This document shows positions 1 through 12,903 of a DNA stretch of 64,000 nucleotides, one piece after another. How positions within the stretch are numbered: the first letter of the stretch is position 1; the number at the start of each line of letters is the position of its first letter. The translations under genes and the position numbers were made by a program. The notes below the pieces were generated by a model. It worked only from the letters and a program-made list of their open reading frames with translations, was not told the DNA's origin and searched no databases. The stretch is taken from positions 992,001 to 1,056,000 of the forward strand of contig CM065886.1 of NCBI GenBank assembly GCA_033439255.1, read 5' to 3'. Source of the DNA: Hericium rajendrae (taxonomy: Eukaryota; Basidiomycota; Agaricomycetes; Russulales; Hericiaceae).

Positions 1-2930
<2,930 letters not shown>

Positions 2931-3700
2931 ATCCAAGCACTAGGTTGCGAGATGGGAAAAGGAGGACAAAGTCGACGAGCCATTTCCGAAGCCCTTTTAT
3001 CGAGAACCGAGTGTGCTTGTGACGACAGCGATTCCGAAAACAGCAGCTAGCACGAGCACGAGCAGATCGAGCAACATGTCTTCGAAAGAAAGTGTTCGAT
3101 GGATGTCTGTCGGGGCCCGGCCGATCCACCTCGAGAGCGCCAGAAGCGCACCCGCCCTGACCATGGTTGCCGTCGTGTCCCAGCAGCGCCTTCGACGAAC
3201 ACGGTCATCTTCGCTGCTCAAACGTTGGAAGGGCGCTCGACGTCGGGCGGCGCTAGTGCTGGCGTTCTTGGAGACCGGAACGAACGACTCGGAAGCAAAA
3301 AAGCTCACCGGTTGCCGAGCCGACGCGTCGGGCCCGACATATTCCCCCGCCCTCTTGATGCTTCCAACGACGATCACCGCCGCTGCTCGTCTTCCTGAGC
3401 GTGTTCCAACAATGGAAAACAATGATGACAGTCACTCGTCGACGTATACATGAATCTTGGAACATCATTACGATCGCGGCCACAAGATTTGTAGATTCGC
3501 TGACGATTTTCTCATTGTTCTGTTGTGTCACATGGCCGTCATGCATCGACTCAGACTGATGCGATGACAGCGCCGCAGCTGTGCACAGTGCTCATTGTTC
3601 TCCTGTTCGACGCTGCTATTAAAGCCCAACAGGAAACCCGTCTGGCTTCATATCGAACTCTGACACCATCCGTCACCTCCATCCTCGCCTGGCTTCCACC
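2931..3700. other. Intergenic between halogenase and 3.7-kb gene
   Basis: Probably holds two divergent promoters. A 141-codon minus-strand frame (2997-3422) ends in a hydrophobic stretch (LLVLVLAAVFGIAVV) that could be a membrane segment, but the rest is low in coding character and overlaps an equally long plus-strand frame, so it is not called. Two ATTGTTC motifs lie at 3514-3520 and 3594-3600, and an AT-rich TATA-like box (CTATTAAA) near 3616 is about 80 bases before the next ATG. Confidence 0.5.
3514..3600 (+). promoter_or_regulatory. Paired ATTGTTC motifs upstream of the 3701 gene
   Basis: Two CTCATTGTTCT copies 80 bases apart, followed by a TATA-like CTATTAAA. The core AACAAT (reverse strand) matches the well-known HMG/SOX-box DNA target. 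The same motif recurs before neighbouring genes and five times in each gypsy LTR. A regulatory function is inferred from this recurrence only. Confidence 0.35.
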
Positions 3701-4278
3701 ATGACTTCCTTCTACGCAAACCAGAATGTGACGTCTACTCCCAACCCGGACTGGTCTCTCGACTTCTACGATTCCATTCCGGCATCCAGGGCCGGGCTTC
3801 CACAGGCGCTGCTTCCTTCCGCTGTGAGTCTATCGAGCCGTTCTTCCTGTGAGGTCATACCGATCCTTCCCGGCCAGCAGGACATCGAGGAGCTCGATCC
3901 TCAGCAGGAGCACCTGCCGCTCGCCACACTTCTAGCAAACCTTCCCATTCCTGTCTCGCCACACTGCGGCGATGATGTTGCCTTGACGGGGATCCTCGAT
4001 GAACTGGCTCACCCGGACGAATTCCCCTCGCTTCCTCCCGGCACAGTTCAGCCCTTCACTGCCGGCTGGACACTCGCTGCCGAGGAAGTCCGACAGGTCT
4101 TCAGCTTCAGAAGCACCTGCGATAACTTGCGGAGTTCGTTCAGTACGTCGCCACGCCCGGCGAAGATCTCGAGCAAGCCGTGCGGGAATTCATGCCAGCC
4201 ACGTCTGTGCCCCTATCATCGTTCGTTCGTTCGTTAGCTCAACTGCCAGTCGCGCCCACCATGGTCCTGTACAACTAA
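3701..4278 (+). CDS. Hypothetical protein, not recognised
   Basis: ATG at 3701 sits in a good context (CCACCATGA) about 80 bases after a TATA-like box. The frame reads MTSFYANQNVTST and stays open to a stop at 4237. From about 4140, however, another frame reads much more like protein (FVQYVATPGEDLEQAV, then PVAPTMVLYN) and stops at 4276-4278. That points to a small intron ending near the TTCGTTCAG acceptor at 4131-4144, so the native C-terminus is probably the second one. The N-terminal two thirds are acidic and Pro/Leu-rich with no signal peptide or membrane segment. No domain recognised. It shares the ATTGTTC promoter motif with the orphan family next door but not its sequence. Confidence 0.5.
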
Positions 4279-5100
4279 TGTAAATATCATAGGTGGAGAC
4301 TAGAGCGAAGTGGGCAGTATTATGTTTGTTTTTCGGACGTGTTTGAGTAGTCTATATCTGTAGCGAGCGAGTCGCGCATCCATATCCTTCGAATCTTTTG
4401 TTCTAGTGTTTGAGCTTGCTTTTACCCACGCAAAGTCATGTACTCATCGGTTTCGAGCAGAAAGTTGGTCAACAGCGCTTCGTCGTCTACCGCTGCCGCC
4501 GCGCGCCGGACAGATAGAACGAGCATTGCCCTTCCTTCTTTCCTTCCTTCCTTTTCTCTTCAGTCTTGGGCTTCCATTCCTGTTTCGAGCATCGCCAGAA
4601 GTTGCATTCTTGGGTCGCTCGATACCGAAACAATGTTGCAGTAATCTCGGGCCCCTTGCATAGACCCCTTGGGAAACTCCCAGCTCCACTGAGCAAGCTC
4701 ACGACGAGTCGGACGACATCGTCGACTCTCTACGACGCTTTCGGCGGGCCCGCCCCGAGTCAAGCCGACGCGTCGGCGCCTAGACTTTCCCGCGCCCCCC
4801 GACGAACGGTTTTCTGGACCGACCACATCAGCACTGCAACATGCCAGCGCTGTTTCATGCAATGCGCATTGCAAACGTCATTGCAGTGTCTTTCCAAAGT
4901 CAAAACAGAATGTTTGACCGACGACAAGGAATCCAGCAACTTTTTGATGATGAGCTTTGCCGATGTTCATTGTTCGGCCGCCTGGAGTCGGTATGTTTGT
5001 TATTGTTCGGCTAACACATAAAGGCCACCAGACAACCCCAGTTAGCATTTGCTCACTGCGCTCACCGTCTTCTTTCCCTGAAGCATAGACCTTGACCGCT
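4279..5100. other. Intergenic; no gene seen, promoter of copy A at the end
   Basis: Short overlapping frames only. The last 135 bases resemble the stretch upstream of copy B (6190-6311): both have two ATTGTTC motifs, an AT-rich TAA(C/T)A(C/T) segment, and a TTGCTC-ctg(c/t)GCT block before the start codon. Promoter and gene were evidently duplicated together. Confidence 0.5.
4969..5008 (+). promoter_or_regulatory. Two ATTGTTCGG motifs upstream of copy A
   Basis: ATTGTTCGGCC at 4969 and ATTGTTCGGCT at 5002, followed by a possible TATA element (ACATAAAGG) near 5020. Spacing to the start codon is about 130 and 95 bases, close to that upstream of copy B. Confidence 0.35.
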
Positions 5101-5803
5101 ATGGCTGCTGTCGATCCAGACAAGACCATCACTTCCACCAACGCTGGGCCTCAACCTGCCAGCGCGCCCTCTGCTGACGTGTTAGCGACTTCGAGCTCTC
5201 GTTATGACAACCTGCCACTGTTATTACGACCTCGCCCCCCGAAATCTCCGGAGTATGTGCGTATACATGATGTATGCAAAGCGGATGTATTTCTGATCAC
5301 CTCTCGAATTCAGACCTTGGAAGAATTATCGTCCGTTCCTCCCATGCAAGCCCTGCCCGCCGCACTCATACCCAGACGCTATCCCGGCCCTCTCCCACCG
5401 AAGTTCGCTATAGGTTACCCAGTCACCGCCACACAAATGGCCGCGTGGTCCGATGCATACGATCCTGTGCACCCGCAGCGCAGGATGGCATCGGGACCTT
5501 GCATGTCGCCAAATACCATTTCGAGAGCCTGTATTGCTCTGGTCAGAGTGTGCGGATGTCCCGTGGAGGTGGTGATGGTCGTCAATCATCCTGGCGAACA
5601 TATCGTGAGCTTTGGGAATAATTACCGCCTTGAGCAGACGAGTCGGCTGGTGAAGAAGACACACATACGTGCGTAGCTCTCTGCTCGTGGGCGTCCATGT
5701 CTCATTATTTTGAAAAATAGGCAAGCTGCAGGAAGCGCTGGGTGTTAGAAGCGATGAAAAGCCACAATGGTATCTAGCGATGGCCGAATGCGAATGGCGG
5801 TGA
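5101..5803 (+). CDS. Orphan-family protein, copy A
   Basis: Three exons (5101-5256, 5314-5668, 5721-5803) give a 197-residue protein. Both introns are 50-60 nt and lie at the same places and phases as in copies B and C, which fixes the gene model. The start is ATG at 5101 (MAAVDPDKTIT); the aligned copies start at the matching ATG. Conserved blocks shared by all copies are LLRP near residue 45, IGYP near residue 85, a Pro-Met pair after exon 2 begins, CGC near residue 142, VNHP, and a C-terminal WYL. It is mostly hydrophilic, with no signal peptide or membrane segment. Family not recognised. This copy is the most diverged of the three intact members (for example a shortened, different C-terminus ending ECEWR). 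Confidence 0.75.
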
Positions 5804-6196
5804 TGGTGTTCCTTCCCAATGTGTTAGACATGTACACTAGCCTTACCTTTCTGTGAATGGATTTCTTCTACTTCTATTCATCTCGACTGTCTAGGAGATG
5901 TGCGTCTTATAGCACAGTATCTCTGCATCCAAAGGACCGAATTGAAAGTGCCTTCTGGGCATATTGAACGCCATCAGAGTGCCGGCGCATCGGCGCCGAC
6001 GCTTGCCAGCGCCCTGTGTCCTTTAGCGCCTCGATGAAATCTTTGTCCATGTCATGAACATTGCACCGTCATCGCGTTTTCCTTCTACATACCACTAATG
6101 ATGTAGTATGAGTCTCTAACTCATCTCACACAGATAAACTGCGGCCACTCTATTTTGAGTCACCATTCTTGACCGGAAGCCGACACTGAATTGCTC

Positions 6197-6242
6197 ATTG
6201 TTCCTCGCTTACGGTGGCCAGGTACGTTGACGGTTATTGTTC
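6197..6242 (+). promoter_or_regulatory. Two ATTGTTC motifs upstream of copy B
   Basis: ATTGTTCCTC at 6197 and ATTGTTCGGTT at 6236, then TGAAATAAAGC as a possible TATA region. Arrangement matches that upstream of copy A. Confidence 0.35.
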
Positions 6243-6311
6243 GGTTAATACTTGAAATAAAGCACCACGAGCCTTGCTCGCTGTGCTGACCTCCTCTACT
6301 CTGCCCTCATC

Positions 6312-7015
6312 ATGGCTGATATTGACCAAGACAAGACCATCATTGCTCTTAGTCCTCAGGCTCAATCATCGTTGGGTTCAGTTGATTCGGAAGACTCGAT
6401 TTCCCCCTACTATTCCATCCTGCCACCATTGCTACGACCTCTTCCCTCTAAAGCTTCTCCTCATGTGCGTATATAAGGCATTGTGTACATCCGTTACTGA
6501 TCAATTGTCATTTTCAGTCCCGTGAAGCACTGTCGACTATCCCTCCCATGACAGAGCTGTCCGGCCTACTGATGCCCGTATTACCTCGCCCAATGCCGCC
6601 GGTGTTCGCAATAGGCTACCCAATCAGCTTGGAACAAATCGACTCGCTGTCTTGTCGCTTTGATCCTGAACACCCGGTAGGCGTGAAGGCATATAGCGGT
6701 AGCGTCTCGATGCTTGCCATGTCTCGAGCTCGGTCCGCTTTGATCGATGCTTGCGGCTGCAAGGTCTTGGACCTGACGTTCATCATCAACCATCCTACCG
6801 GGTTCCTCGCCAGCCTCGGCGACAGCTATCATACCAGACGGCTAGAGCGGGAGGTGCAAATGATACACATCCGTACGTATTATTTTCTCCTGCTAGGCAA
6901 CACTATCTCACGCATGCGATGTATAACAGGCAAACTGCGCGAGATACTAGGGATCGAGAGCGGTGAGGAGCCGAAGTGGTATCTTACTCGGTCCCATCCC
7001 AGATGGCGAGGGTGA
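6312..7015 (+). CDS. Orphan-family protein, copy B
   Basis: Exons 6312-6464, 6518-6872 and 6930-7015 encode 197 residues. Start MADIDQDKTII at the ATG in TCATCATGG. Intron 1 is phase 0 and intron 2 phase 1, both with GTGCGT/GTACGT donors and TTTTCAG or AACAG acceptors. Exon 2 carries the family core: PPM, FAIGYPI, a DPEHPV stretch, SRARSALIDACGCKVL, INHPTGF and GDSYHTRRLE. The protein ends TRSHPRWRG. Nearly the same protein as copy C (about 20 substitutions and a small indel), so these two result from a recent duplication. No known domain was recognised. Confidence 0.78.
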
Positions 7016-7227
7016 TAAGATCCCTCCACCACATTCAGCCTTGTGTGCCCTACTTATTAGCAGATCATTCGTAGCTCAGGTCTATTCGTCATATAATATA
7101 TAACTCGTGAGCATTGCCAAAAAGCTTATATATGTGACTGATACTGAGCCAGGGAATCGTTAACGCAGATATTGCCCTCACATTTATTGGTAGCACATAA
7201 AGGTCTTGAGCAGCCCTTGTTCGCTGT

Positions 7228-7645
7228 GTTCACTGCCTTCTTTCATCAAAGCGTAGATCTTGACCGCGACTGTAATGGTTGTCTAGGTCGATCCGGACGA
7301 GATTATCACTTTCACCAATGTCCAGCGGGCTCCAGTCGCCAGCGCATGCGCACGCGCCAGCGGCCGCGAGCTCTCGCTACGACAAGCTGCCACCATTGCT
7401 ACGACCTCTTCCCTATGAGATTTCTCCTCAAATGGGTTTTATAAGATATTTATAATACATCATACTCATACGTTCATCACTGGCCTCCTGGCCGCAGCTA
7501 CGACCTCGGGCGGCTGCAGCGGGAGGTGTACATGATACATATTCGTGCGTATTCCTTATTCGCCGGCGTGAGTGTCAGTGAGTCACGATCTTGCAGCGTA
7601 GGCAGACTGCAGAAGACCTTGGGCATCGAGTCCCATTGTGGATGA
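7228..7645 (+). pseudogene. Wrecked orphan-family copy D
   Basis: Bases 7228-7440 align with the promoter end and exon 1 of copy A (AGATCTTGACCGC, the GAGCTCTCGCTACGACA block, CGACCTCTTCCCT). The start codon is changed and an in-frame TAG follows. Bases 7490-7560 match the 3' end of exon 2 (CGGCTGCAGCGGGAGGTG, ATGATACATATTCGTGCGT) and 7597-7645 match exon 3 up to an early TGA. The whole core of exon 2 (IGYP to GDSY) is missing. Clearly a non-functional remnant. Confidence 0.7.
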
Positions 7646-7714
7646 CGAGAATATGCGCCTCCCTTGTCCGAATTGGTGCAACATATCATCGATCATCAAG
7701 CTTAGTTCTCTTAA

Positions 7715-8158
7715 GACTCAGCTTCGCAGCGCGCCTCGCGCACTGTCAACGCGCCACTGCGGTCTCACGTTCTCATTATGACCAGTTGACATCGTTGCTA
7801 CAGACGGCCTCTTCCCTACGACTCATTGTGTTACAACGCGTGACTGATCGCCTGTCGCGCTCAATCCTTCGAGGATCTAGCAGCCGTCCCTCCCATAAAG
7901 GGCCTGCCCGCCATATTTATACGCTATACTGGGCCATCCCCGTCGCTGTTCGCGCTGGGGTACCTCGTGACTGTCGGCTATAGCTATCACCTCGGACAGC
8001 TGCAATGGGAGGTGAAGATGTCTCATAGTTGCGCATCTTTCTTTCCATCCATGGGCATCGACGTGCCATACAGTCTTGAGCAGGCAAAGTAGGAAATGTT
8101 ACGACAATGAGATGCCGAAATGGTATCTTAGCGTCTCCCATCCAGGATGGTGAGAGTC
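7715..8158 (+). pseudogene. Wrecked orphan-family copy E
   Basis: Fragments in order match exon 1 (TTATGACCAGTTGACATCGT near 7780), the start of exon 2 (GCCGTCCCTCCCAT near 7880 and the CCCGTCGCTGTTCGC stretch), the end of exon 2 (GGCTATAGCTATCACC at 7976, then GGGAGGTGAAGATG) and exon 3 (GATGCCGAAATGGTATCTTA near 8110). Frames are broken several times. As in copy D, the middle of exon 2 is gone. Confidence 0.62.
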
Positions 8159-8750
8159 ACGGTGATGTACGCTCCCTTGTTCATTCATGCAACGCAGTCA
8201 CACATGACAATCGAAGATGTATTACCAGTGAGGCTCTCATAGCCGAGGACATGCACATGCGCACCTCGTCAATAGCGCCAACCTGAGATCGACACCGCTA
8301 CAGCGACGCTCTAGTTTCTAACAGGTACAGCGACATAGCGACACGGACATCTACGAGAATGTCGTGTTTCTTCTCGCTGAGCGCCGAAGGCATAACCTCA
8401 AAGCAAATGTCTTAGACGTCCGCAGGCTCATACTACTTCGGAGATTGCTCTTCGAAGCGGAAGGGATGTAGGGTCGAGCAGGAAGCGCCATGCAGTAACG
8501 GCAACGTCGCGGCAACTGTATATACTGCTTTGCAAATATTCAAGAACATCAGACACAACAAATTATTCATTTGGGGGTAATTGTCTTCATATCCACGAAG
8601 CAGCACAGCGTCTAGGTGCGTACACGTATATATCAAATCTACCAGTATATGCCAAGTACGAGAATAAAGTTCATAGAAGATACATGACGGAGAATGCCTC
8701 GGCGGACGATGATGCAGCTCGACGTATATATACCAACTCCTAATTGCGGA
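8159..8750. other. Intergenic; nothing recognised
   Basis: No convincing frame, repeat or RNA. It lies between the end of pseudogene E and the stop codon of the minus-strand gene, so it should hold that gene's 3' untranslated region and polyadenylation signal. Confidence 0.4.
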
Positions 8751-10190
8751 CTACTCTGCCACCGGGATAATGAGATCAGGTACTTCCAAGTCACGTGTTT
8801 TCCCTGCGAGAACGATCCGATTCATCCAATATTTATAACGGTCTGAATAGTCCGTCTCTGCAGCATTGAAGATAGGTACGATGCCAGATGACTCGACAGG
8901 TCTTCCAGCTTCCGTCGGATCAGATTCTTGAAGGGCGCACTCCAGATCAGCTGTCATCAGACGCATATCCCATAATGCGAACTGGACGTATAGACCAGCA
9001 CCGCACATGGAGAAAACGCGTCGTGCGCCAAGCTGTTTCATGCATAATGCCGCCTGCCACGAGATCTGATTTTGAGCAAGCCATATCTTTGTCTCGGCAT
9101 CGTCTTCGTCGTGTATAACGCCTAGTGCCTTGAGTTCGGTGATGAGCAGTGGAAAGCATGCCCAAGCGAGCTCAGACCCCACATCGTGCATGAGGCGCAC
9201 AAACGAGACGTAATCCGGAATCCGCGCCTGAATCTGCACTTCTAGCTTCCGAAGGACTTCCTCCGCGTGGCTCGTGACCTTGCGTTCGACAGGATCCCAG
9301 TTTATCGAGTGAGAAGCCTCCATGTATTGAAAAGATATGGTTTTCGACGCAAGATCTGCAGGAGCGCCAAAAGAAGAGCTGGCAGGAATTGTCGAGTGCG
9401 ATGAATTCGGTCCAGTCGTTACACCATGCGGTGGCTGAGCATTTAGTGGGTGGCCAGCCGGCGGCAGAGGCCTCTGGTCCTGCGATTCGGTCTCCTTGGA
9501 GCCCCCGCTGGCGGAGTCAACGCCACTGGGAAAGAGCTTGTATCGTGTTCCCACAGCCGCGGACTTAGGTGATGTGCGATGTGCGTGGTGGGGCGAAGAA
9601 GGACGCGAAGACGTTGCTAGAGGCTCGAATCCCTCTGCGGACAAGTCGAGAGGATCCAGGTTGATATCAAGATCTGCGAGCACATATTTGATGGATGCAT
9701 TGCTCTCGTCTATGGACCCGTCGCTGTAGATTTGGGATAGAGCGTTTTCGATCGCCTCTCTTGAACAATCGACTGCTTGCTGAACGATCACGGAGTGAGC
9801 CTCTTGAAGGCCTGCCTTCTGGTTAGTAAATCTGCTGGTCGTTCATTCTAGTTATAAAGACGAACCGCCTTTATAGAACTCATGCTTGAGCCTCAGCTGT
9901 GGGGCCGTCGAAATAAATTTCTCGCCACCCAAATTTGAAAACTCTAAGAACTGAAGGGTACGGTTGTAGAATTCGTGCCATAGCGCCTCCCACCCATTGC
10001 CGCTCTTGTCCTGACACTTTTCAATGAAGGCGAGGACCATGTGTAGTCTTCTTATGTGCAGCTTCCTGTCTTCGCCAGTCGTAGGGACCAGGATTGTGTT
10101 GTCCGGGAGATCACTTAGTATGCGTCGTCAGCGAAACAATCAAATAATGAAACCCAAGGTGACCTACAAGACCGATCGGATAGCTGTCAT
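8751..10190 (-). CDS. Hypothetical protein, minus strand, not recognised
   Basis: Best model: ATG at 10188-10190 (MTAIRSV), a short intron with donor GTAGGT, exon 2 reading DLPDNTILVPTTGEDRK then VLAFIEKCQDKSG to the KHEFYKGG region near 9865, another intron, and a long last exon (to the stop at 8751) beginning AGLQEAHSVIVQQ. About 430 residues. The middle (roughly residues 160-260) is Ser/Pro/His-rich and likely disordered; the C-terminal half is mixed helix-like and ends DLIIPVAE. No signal peptide, membrane segment or known motif. Its upstream region (10.2-10.65 kb) carries several GAACAAT motifs, as do the orphan genes around it. Confidence 0.6.
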
Positions 10191-11237
10191 GGCCGCGAGA
10201 AGGGAAGAGTGGGTATGAGATATTGCAGGACTCGAGCTGTCGTTTCCGAGCCTGAAATGCCTAGCTTTTATACTGTCCAGGCGCTAAGTGTGCTCATAGC
10301 GATCTGACGAGATATGCCTCCGCTTCGAGATATCCCGGCATCACGATTGTTCGATAAAACCGGGATCGCCAAATGAAGATTACACTGCTAGATAGGTATT
10401 GTGAATCAATGAGGAAATTTTCCGTCATGCTATACCGATAAGACAAAAGGCTGGCCATGGGAAGAACAATGGCGTTCGAAGGAAGGAACCCGGCAAGCGA
10501 TTGACTTCTTGCGGACGTCACAACCCAGACAGGAACATTTCATGTGAGACTGATCAAGAATCGCTTTATTCGAAAAACAAAGCATCGTTTGGCGGGAACA
10601 ATAGAGTGACCTAGAGAGAACAACAGAGCGACTTGGAGAGAACAATGGATGACTTCCCGCAGGATCTGGATTGCGTGCAGATAACTAGTGCGGGCTTCGA
10701 ACGAGAAGTGGAATTTATGGTTAGAGCAGTTGCAGCCCGTACGCAGTCGCAGTGTCTGAGCCAAGATACAGATATGCAGAGCGGAGAGAGGCGGAGTAAG
10801 AGCTGAGCATTGACACAGAGGCCAAATGCGCGAGCGGAGGGTTGGCGGAGAGTAAAATATCTATACTCATACAGATATTGCTCTGGAAGAGGGGGGGACC
10901 CCCCTCCTTCAGACTCGACATCTGGAAACGCCGTTTTGTGACCCAAAGGCTTGGTTGGCTCTCGGCCATCATTCGGCAAACCAAATGCAGCCAAAATCTA
11001 TTCTGCAAATTATTCCAGATGGCTACGGGAAGTCACCCAATGGAGCTGGAGAGAACAATAGATCGGAGCAATGCGATGATGCATCGATTTGGCGTCGGTG
11101 ATGTTATGTAAGAAACTGTTGTAGTACGTTACGTAAACTAGTTGAACGTTGAACGTTGAACGGCGAACGGGGCCTATAAGACGAGCAAGTTGGATTCACG
11201 CACAGCTGCTAATCCGCTGCATCCTGCCATCCTCATC
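10191..11237. other. Intergenic between divergent genes, rich in GAACAAT motifs
   Basis: Holds the promoters of the minus-strand gene and of copy C. GAACAAT lies at 10464, 10595, 10640 and 11053, with its reverse at 10346; around 10595-10646 it appears as GGAACAATAGAGTGA and GAGAGAACAATGG. The string GAACAATAGAGTGA also occurs, reversed, in the gypsy LTR, so part of this stretch may be an old LTR remnant. A G/C hairpin (GAGGGGGG then CCCCCCTC) is at 10888-10906. Frames of 70-130 codons here overlap on both strands and look spurious. Confidence 0.45.
10346..10646 (-). promoter_or_regulatory. GAACAAT/ATTGTTC cluster
   Basis: Four copies (10346, 10464, 10595, 10640), three reading ATTGTTC on the minus strand, towards the gene that starts at 10190. 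Function inferred from recurrence of the motif in this island and in the gypsy LTR. Confidence 0.3.
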
Positions 11238-11932
11238 ATGGCTGATATTGACCCAGACAAGACCATCACCACCCTCAGTCCTCAATCATCTTTGGGTTCA
11301 GTTGATTCGGAAGACTCGATTCCCCCCTACTATTCCATCCTGCCACCATTGCTGCGACCTCTTCCCTCTAAAGCTTCTCCTCATGTGGGTACATAAGGCA
11401 TTGTATACCTCCTTTACTGATCATCTATCATTTTCAGTCCCGTGAAGCACTCTCGACAGTCCCTCCCATGACAGAGCTGTCCGGCCTACTAATGCCCTTA
11501 GGTCGCCCGTTGCCGCCGGTGTTCGCAATAGGCTACCCAATCAGCTTGGAACAAATCGACTCGCTGTCTCGTCGCCTTGATCCTGAACACCCGGTAGACG
11601 TGAAGGCATGGAGCGGTGGCGTCTCGATGATTGCCATGTCTCGAGCTCGGTCCGCTTTGATCGATGCTTGCGGCTGCAAGGTTTTGGACCTGACGTTCAT
11701 CATCAACCATCCTACCGGGTTCCTCGCCAGCCTCGGCGACAGCTATCATACCAGGCGGCTGGAGCGGGAGGTGCAAATGATACACATCCGTGCGTATTAT
11801 TTTCCGCTGCTGTGCCACACTGTCTCATGCACGCGGTCCGGGACAGGCAAACTGCGGGAGGTACTAGGCATCGAGGGCGATGAGGAGCCGATGTGGTATA
11901 TTACTCGGTCTCATCCTAGATGGCGAGGGTGA
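11238..11932 (+). CDS. Orphan-family protein, copy C
   Basis: Exons 11238-11384, 11438-11789 and 11847-11932 encode 194 residues, MADIDPDKTITT to TRSHPRWRG. Intron positions and phases match copies A and B. It is almost the same as copy B through SRARSALIDACGCKVL, INHPTGF and GDSYHTRRLE, but lacks two codons near the N-terminus and one near residue 70. A TATA-like CCTATAAGA is about 65 bases before the ATG. It lies 4.2 kb from copy B, with an unrelated minus-strand gene and the two wrecked copies in between. Function unknown. Confidence 0.78.
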
Positions 11933-12079
11933 TGAAATACCATCGCAATTGTACACTACTAGAGCAATTATTATTCTCAAGTCTACCCGTCATATATACC
12001 ATCGATTTCCCCCAATTACAAGCTTGATACTGAGCAGCTGAACACTGTCATTACCATCAGACCGTAACGTGAAATATGA

Positions 12080-12549
12080 TTAGACTACGGGCGCACACAG
12101 AGCTTGAGCCGCGTTCGCCATCGTGTAAACACAACGCACGATCTTCTGCGACCCTCGGCACGGCGAGGTCGTCCGCCGCGTGTGTGAGCCGTGCGGGGCC
12201 AGACAATCATAGCACGCTTGGCAGAAAGCGGGTGCACGATGAGCGCGAGATTGAAGTGTACGTCGCGAACGCGGACGTGTGCGTACGCATACTTCAGAAT
12301 GCTTGCGAGCGCGTGACAGGAGGACGTGCTCTCTTGAGTGCATCAGCTATCGATGCCCAGTGCACAGGAGGAAATATCTAACACGACGAGCTCGCCAAGG
12401 CGTACCCAGGCAAGTTGACATCTCCAGCTGCATGCGCTTGATCCCCTGCGTGTTTCCGCGGCTGGTCAGACACTTAGACAGTCTGACAAGGCCCGAATGT
12501 GCACCGAGAGCAGCACGGAGCCGCGCGGCCTCGTCCGCGCGACCCTAGT
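12080..12549 (-). pseudogene. SREBP-like pseudogene, downstream half (5' side of Helitron)
   Basis: Read on the minus strand, this matches the intact SREBP gene at about 45370-45830. Identical or near-identical blocks include GCGGACGAGGCCGC, CATGCAGCT, GGGTACGCCT, GGCGAGCT, the intron with its CGATAGCTGATA end, GAGAGCACG, ATGCGTACGCA and GTCCGCGTTCGCGACGT. Because the intron is present it is a DNA copy, not a retrocopy. Frames are broken. Similarity fades beyond about 12170 towards 12080. The sequence stops at the Helitron left end and continues at 28836. Confidence 0.8.
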
Positions 12550-12562
12550 TGGGGAGCTTGCT
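12550..12562. repeat. Helitron left terminal repeat
   Basis: TGGGGAGCTTGCT, a 13-bp exact inverse of 28786-28798. Bases 12551-12567 can also fold on themselves (GGGGAGC with GCTCCCC). Confidence 0.75.
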
Positions 12563-12903
12563 CCCCTACAATACGGACTAGCGGGGCCCAGGACTTAGGT
12601 GACTAAGCACGCTGGTGCGCGCCTAACCAGCTAAGCGGTCACCCCGTGGGAACCCGCGCGCAGCGCAGCGCAGCTGCACCAGCGCACGCCAGCATGCGCC
12701 AGTGCAAGCGCGCGCTGACGCGTCGCCCGGCCCGGGATCTTCCGGCGCCTCGCGACTTCTGCATGGCCGCAACCGGGTTCGAAGAGCAGCTTTGCACTCG
12801 AGCCTCTCTTTCTTCCCTCCCTCCCTCCCTCTGCTCTTGCTCATCTCAGGTGTGTTTGAACTATTTATTGTGATAAATCAGTACTAAAATCTTGCTAGAC
12901 TCA
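12563..12903. other. Helitron 5' region / leader
   Basis: GC-rich first 270 bases, a CCCT/TCCC pyrimidine run near 12810-12835, and a probable leader intron (donor GTGTGTTT after TCTCAG near 12849, acceptor CTTGCTAG just before ACTCAATG). Likely promoter and 5' untranslated region of the Rep-helicase gene. Confidence 0.45.

Noticed and set aside
2997-3422. 141-codon minus-strand frame with a hydrophobic end
   Set aside because: A rival plus-strand frame of the same length exists and only one short hydrophobic run supports it. Kept as a remark in the intergenic entry.
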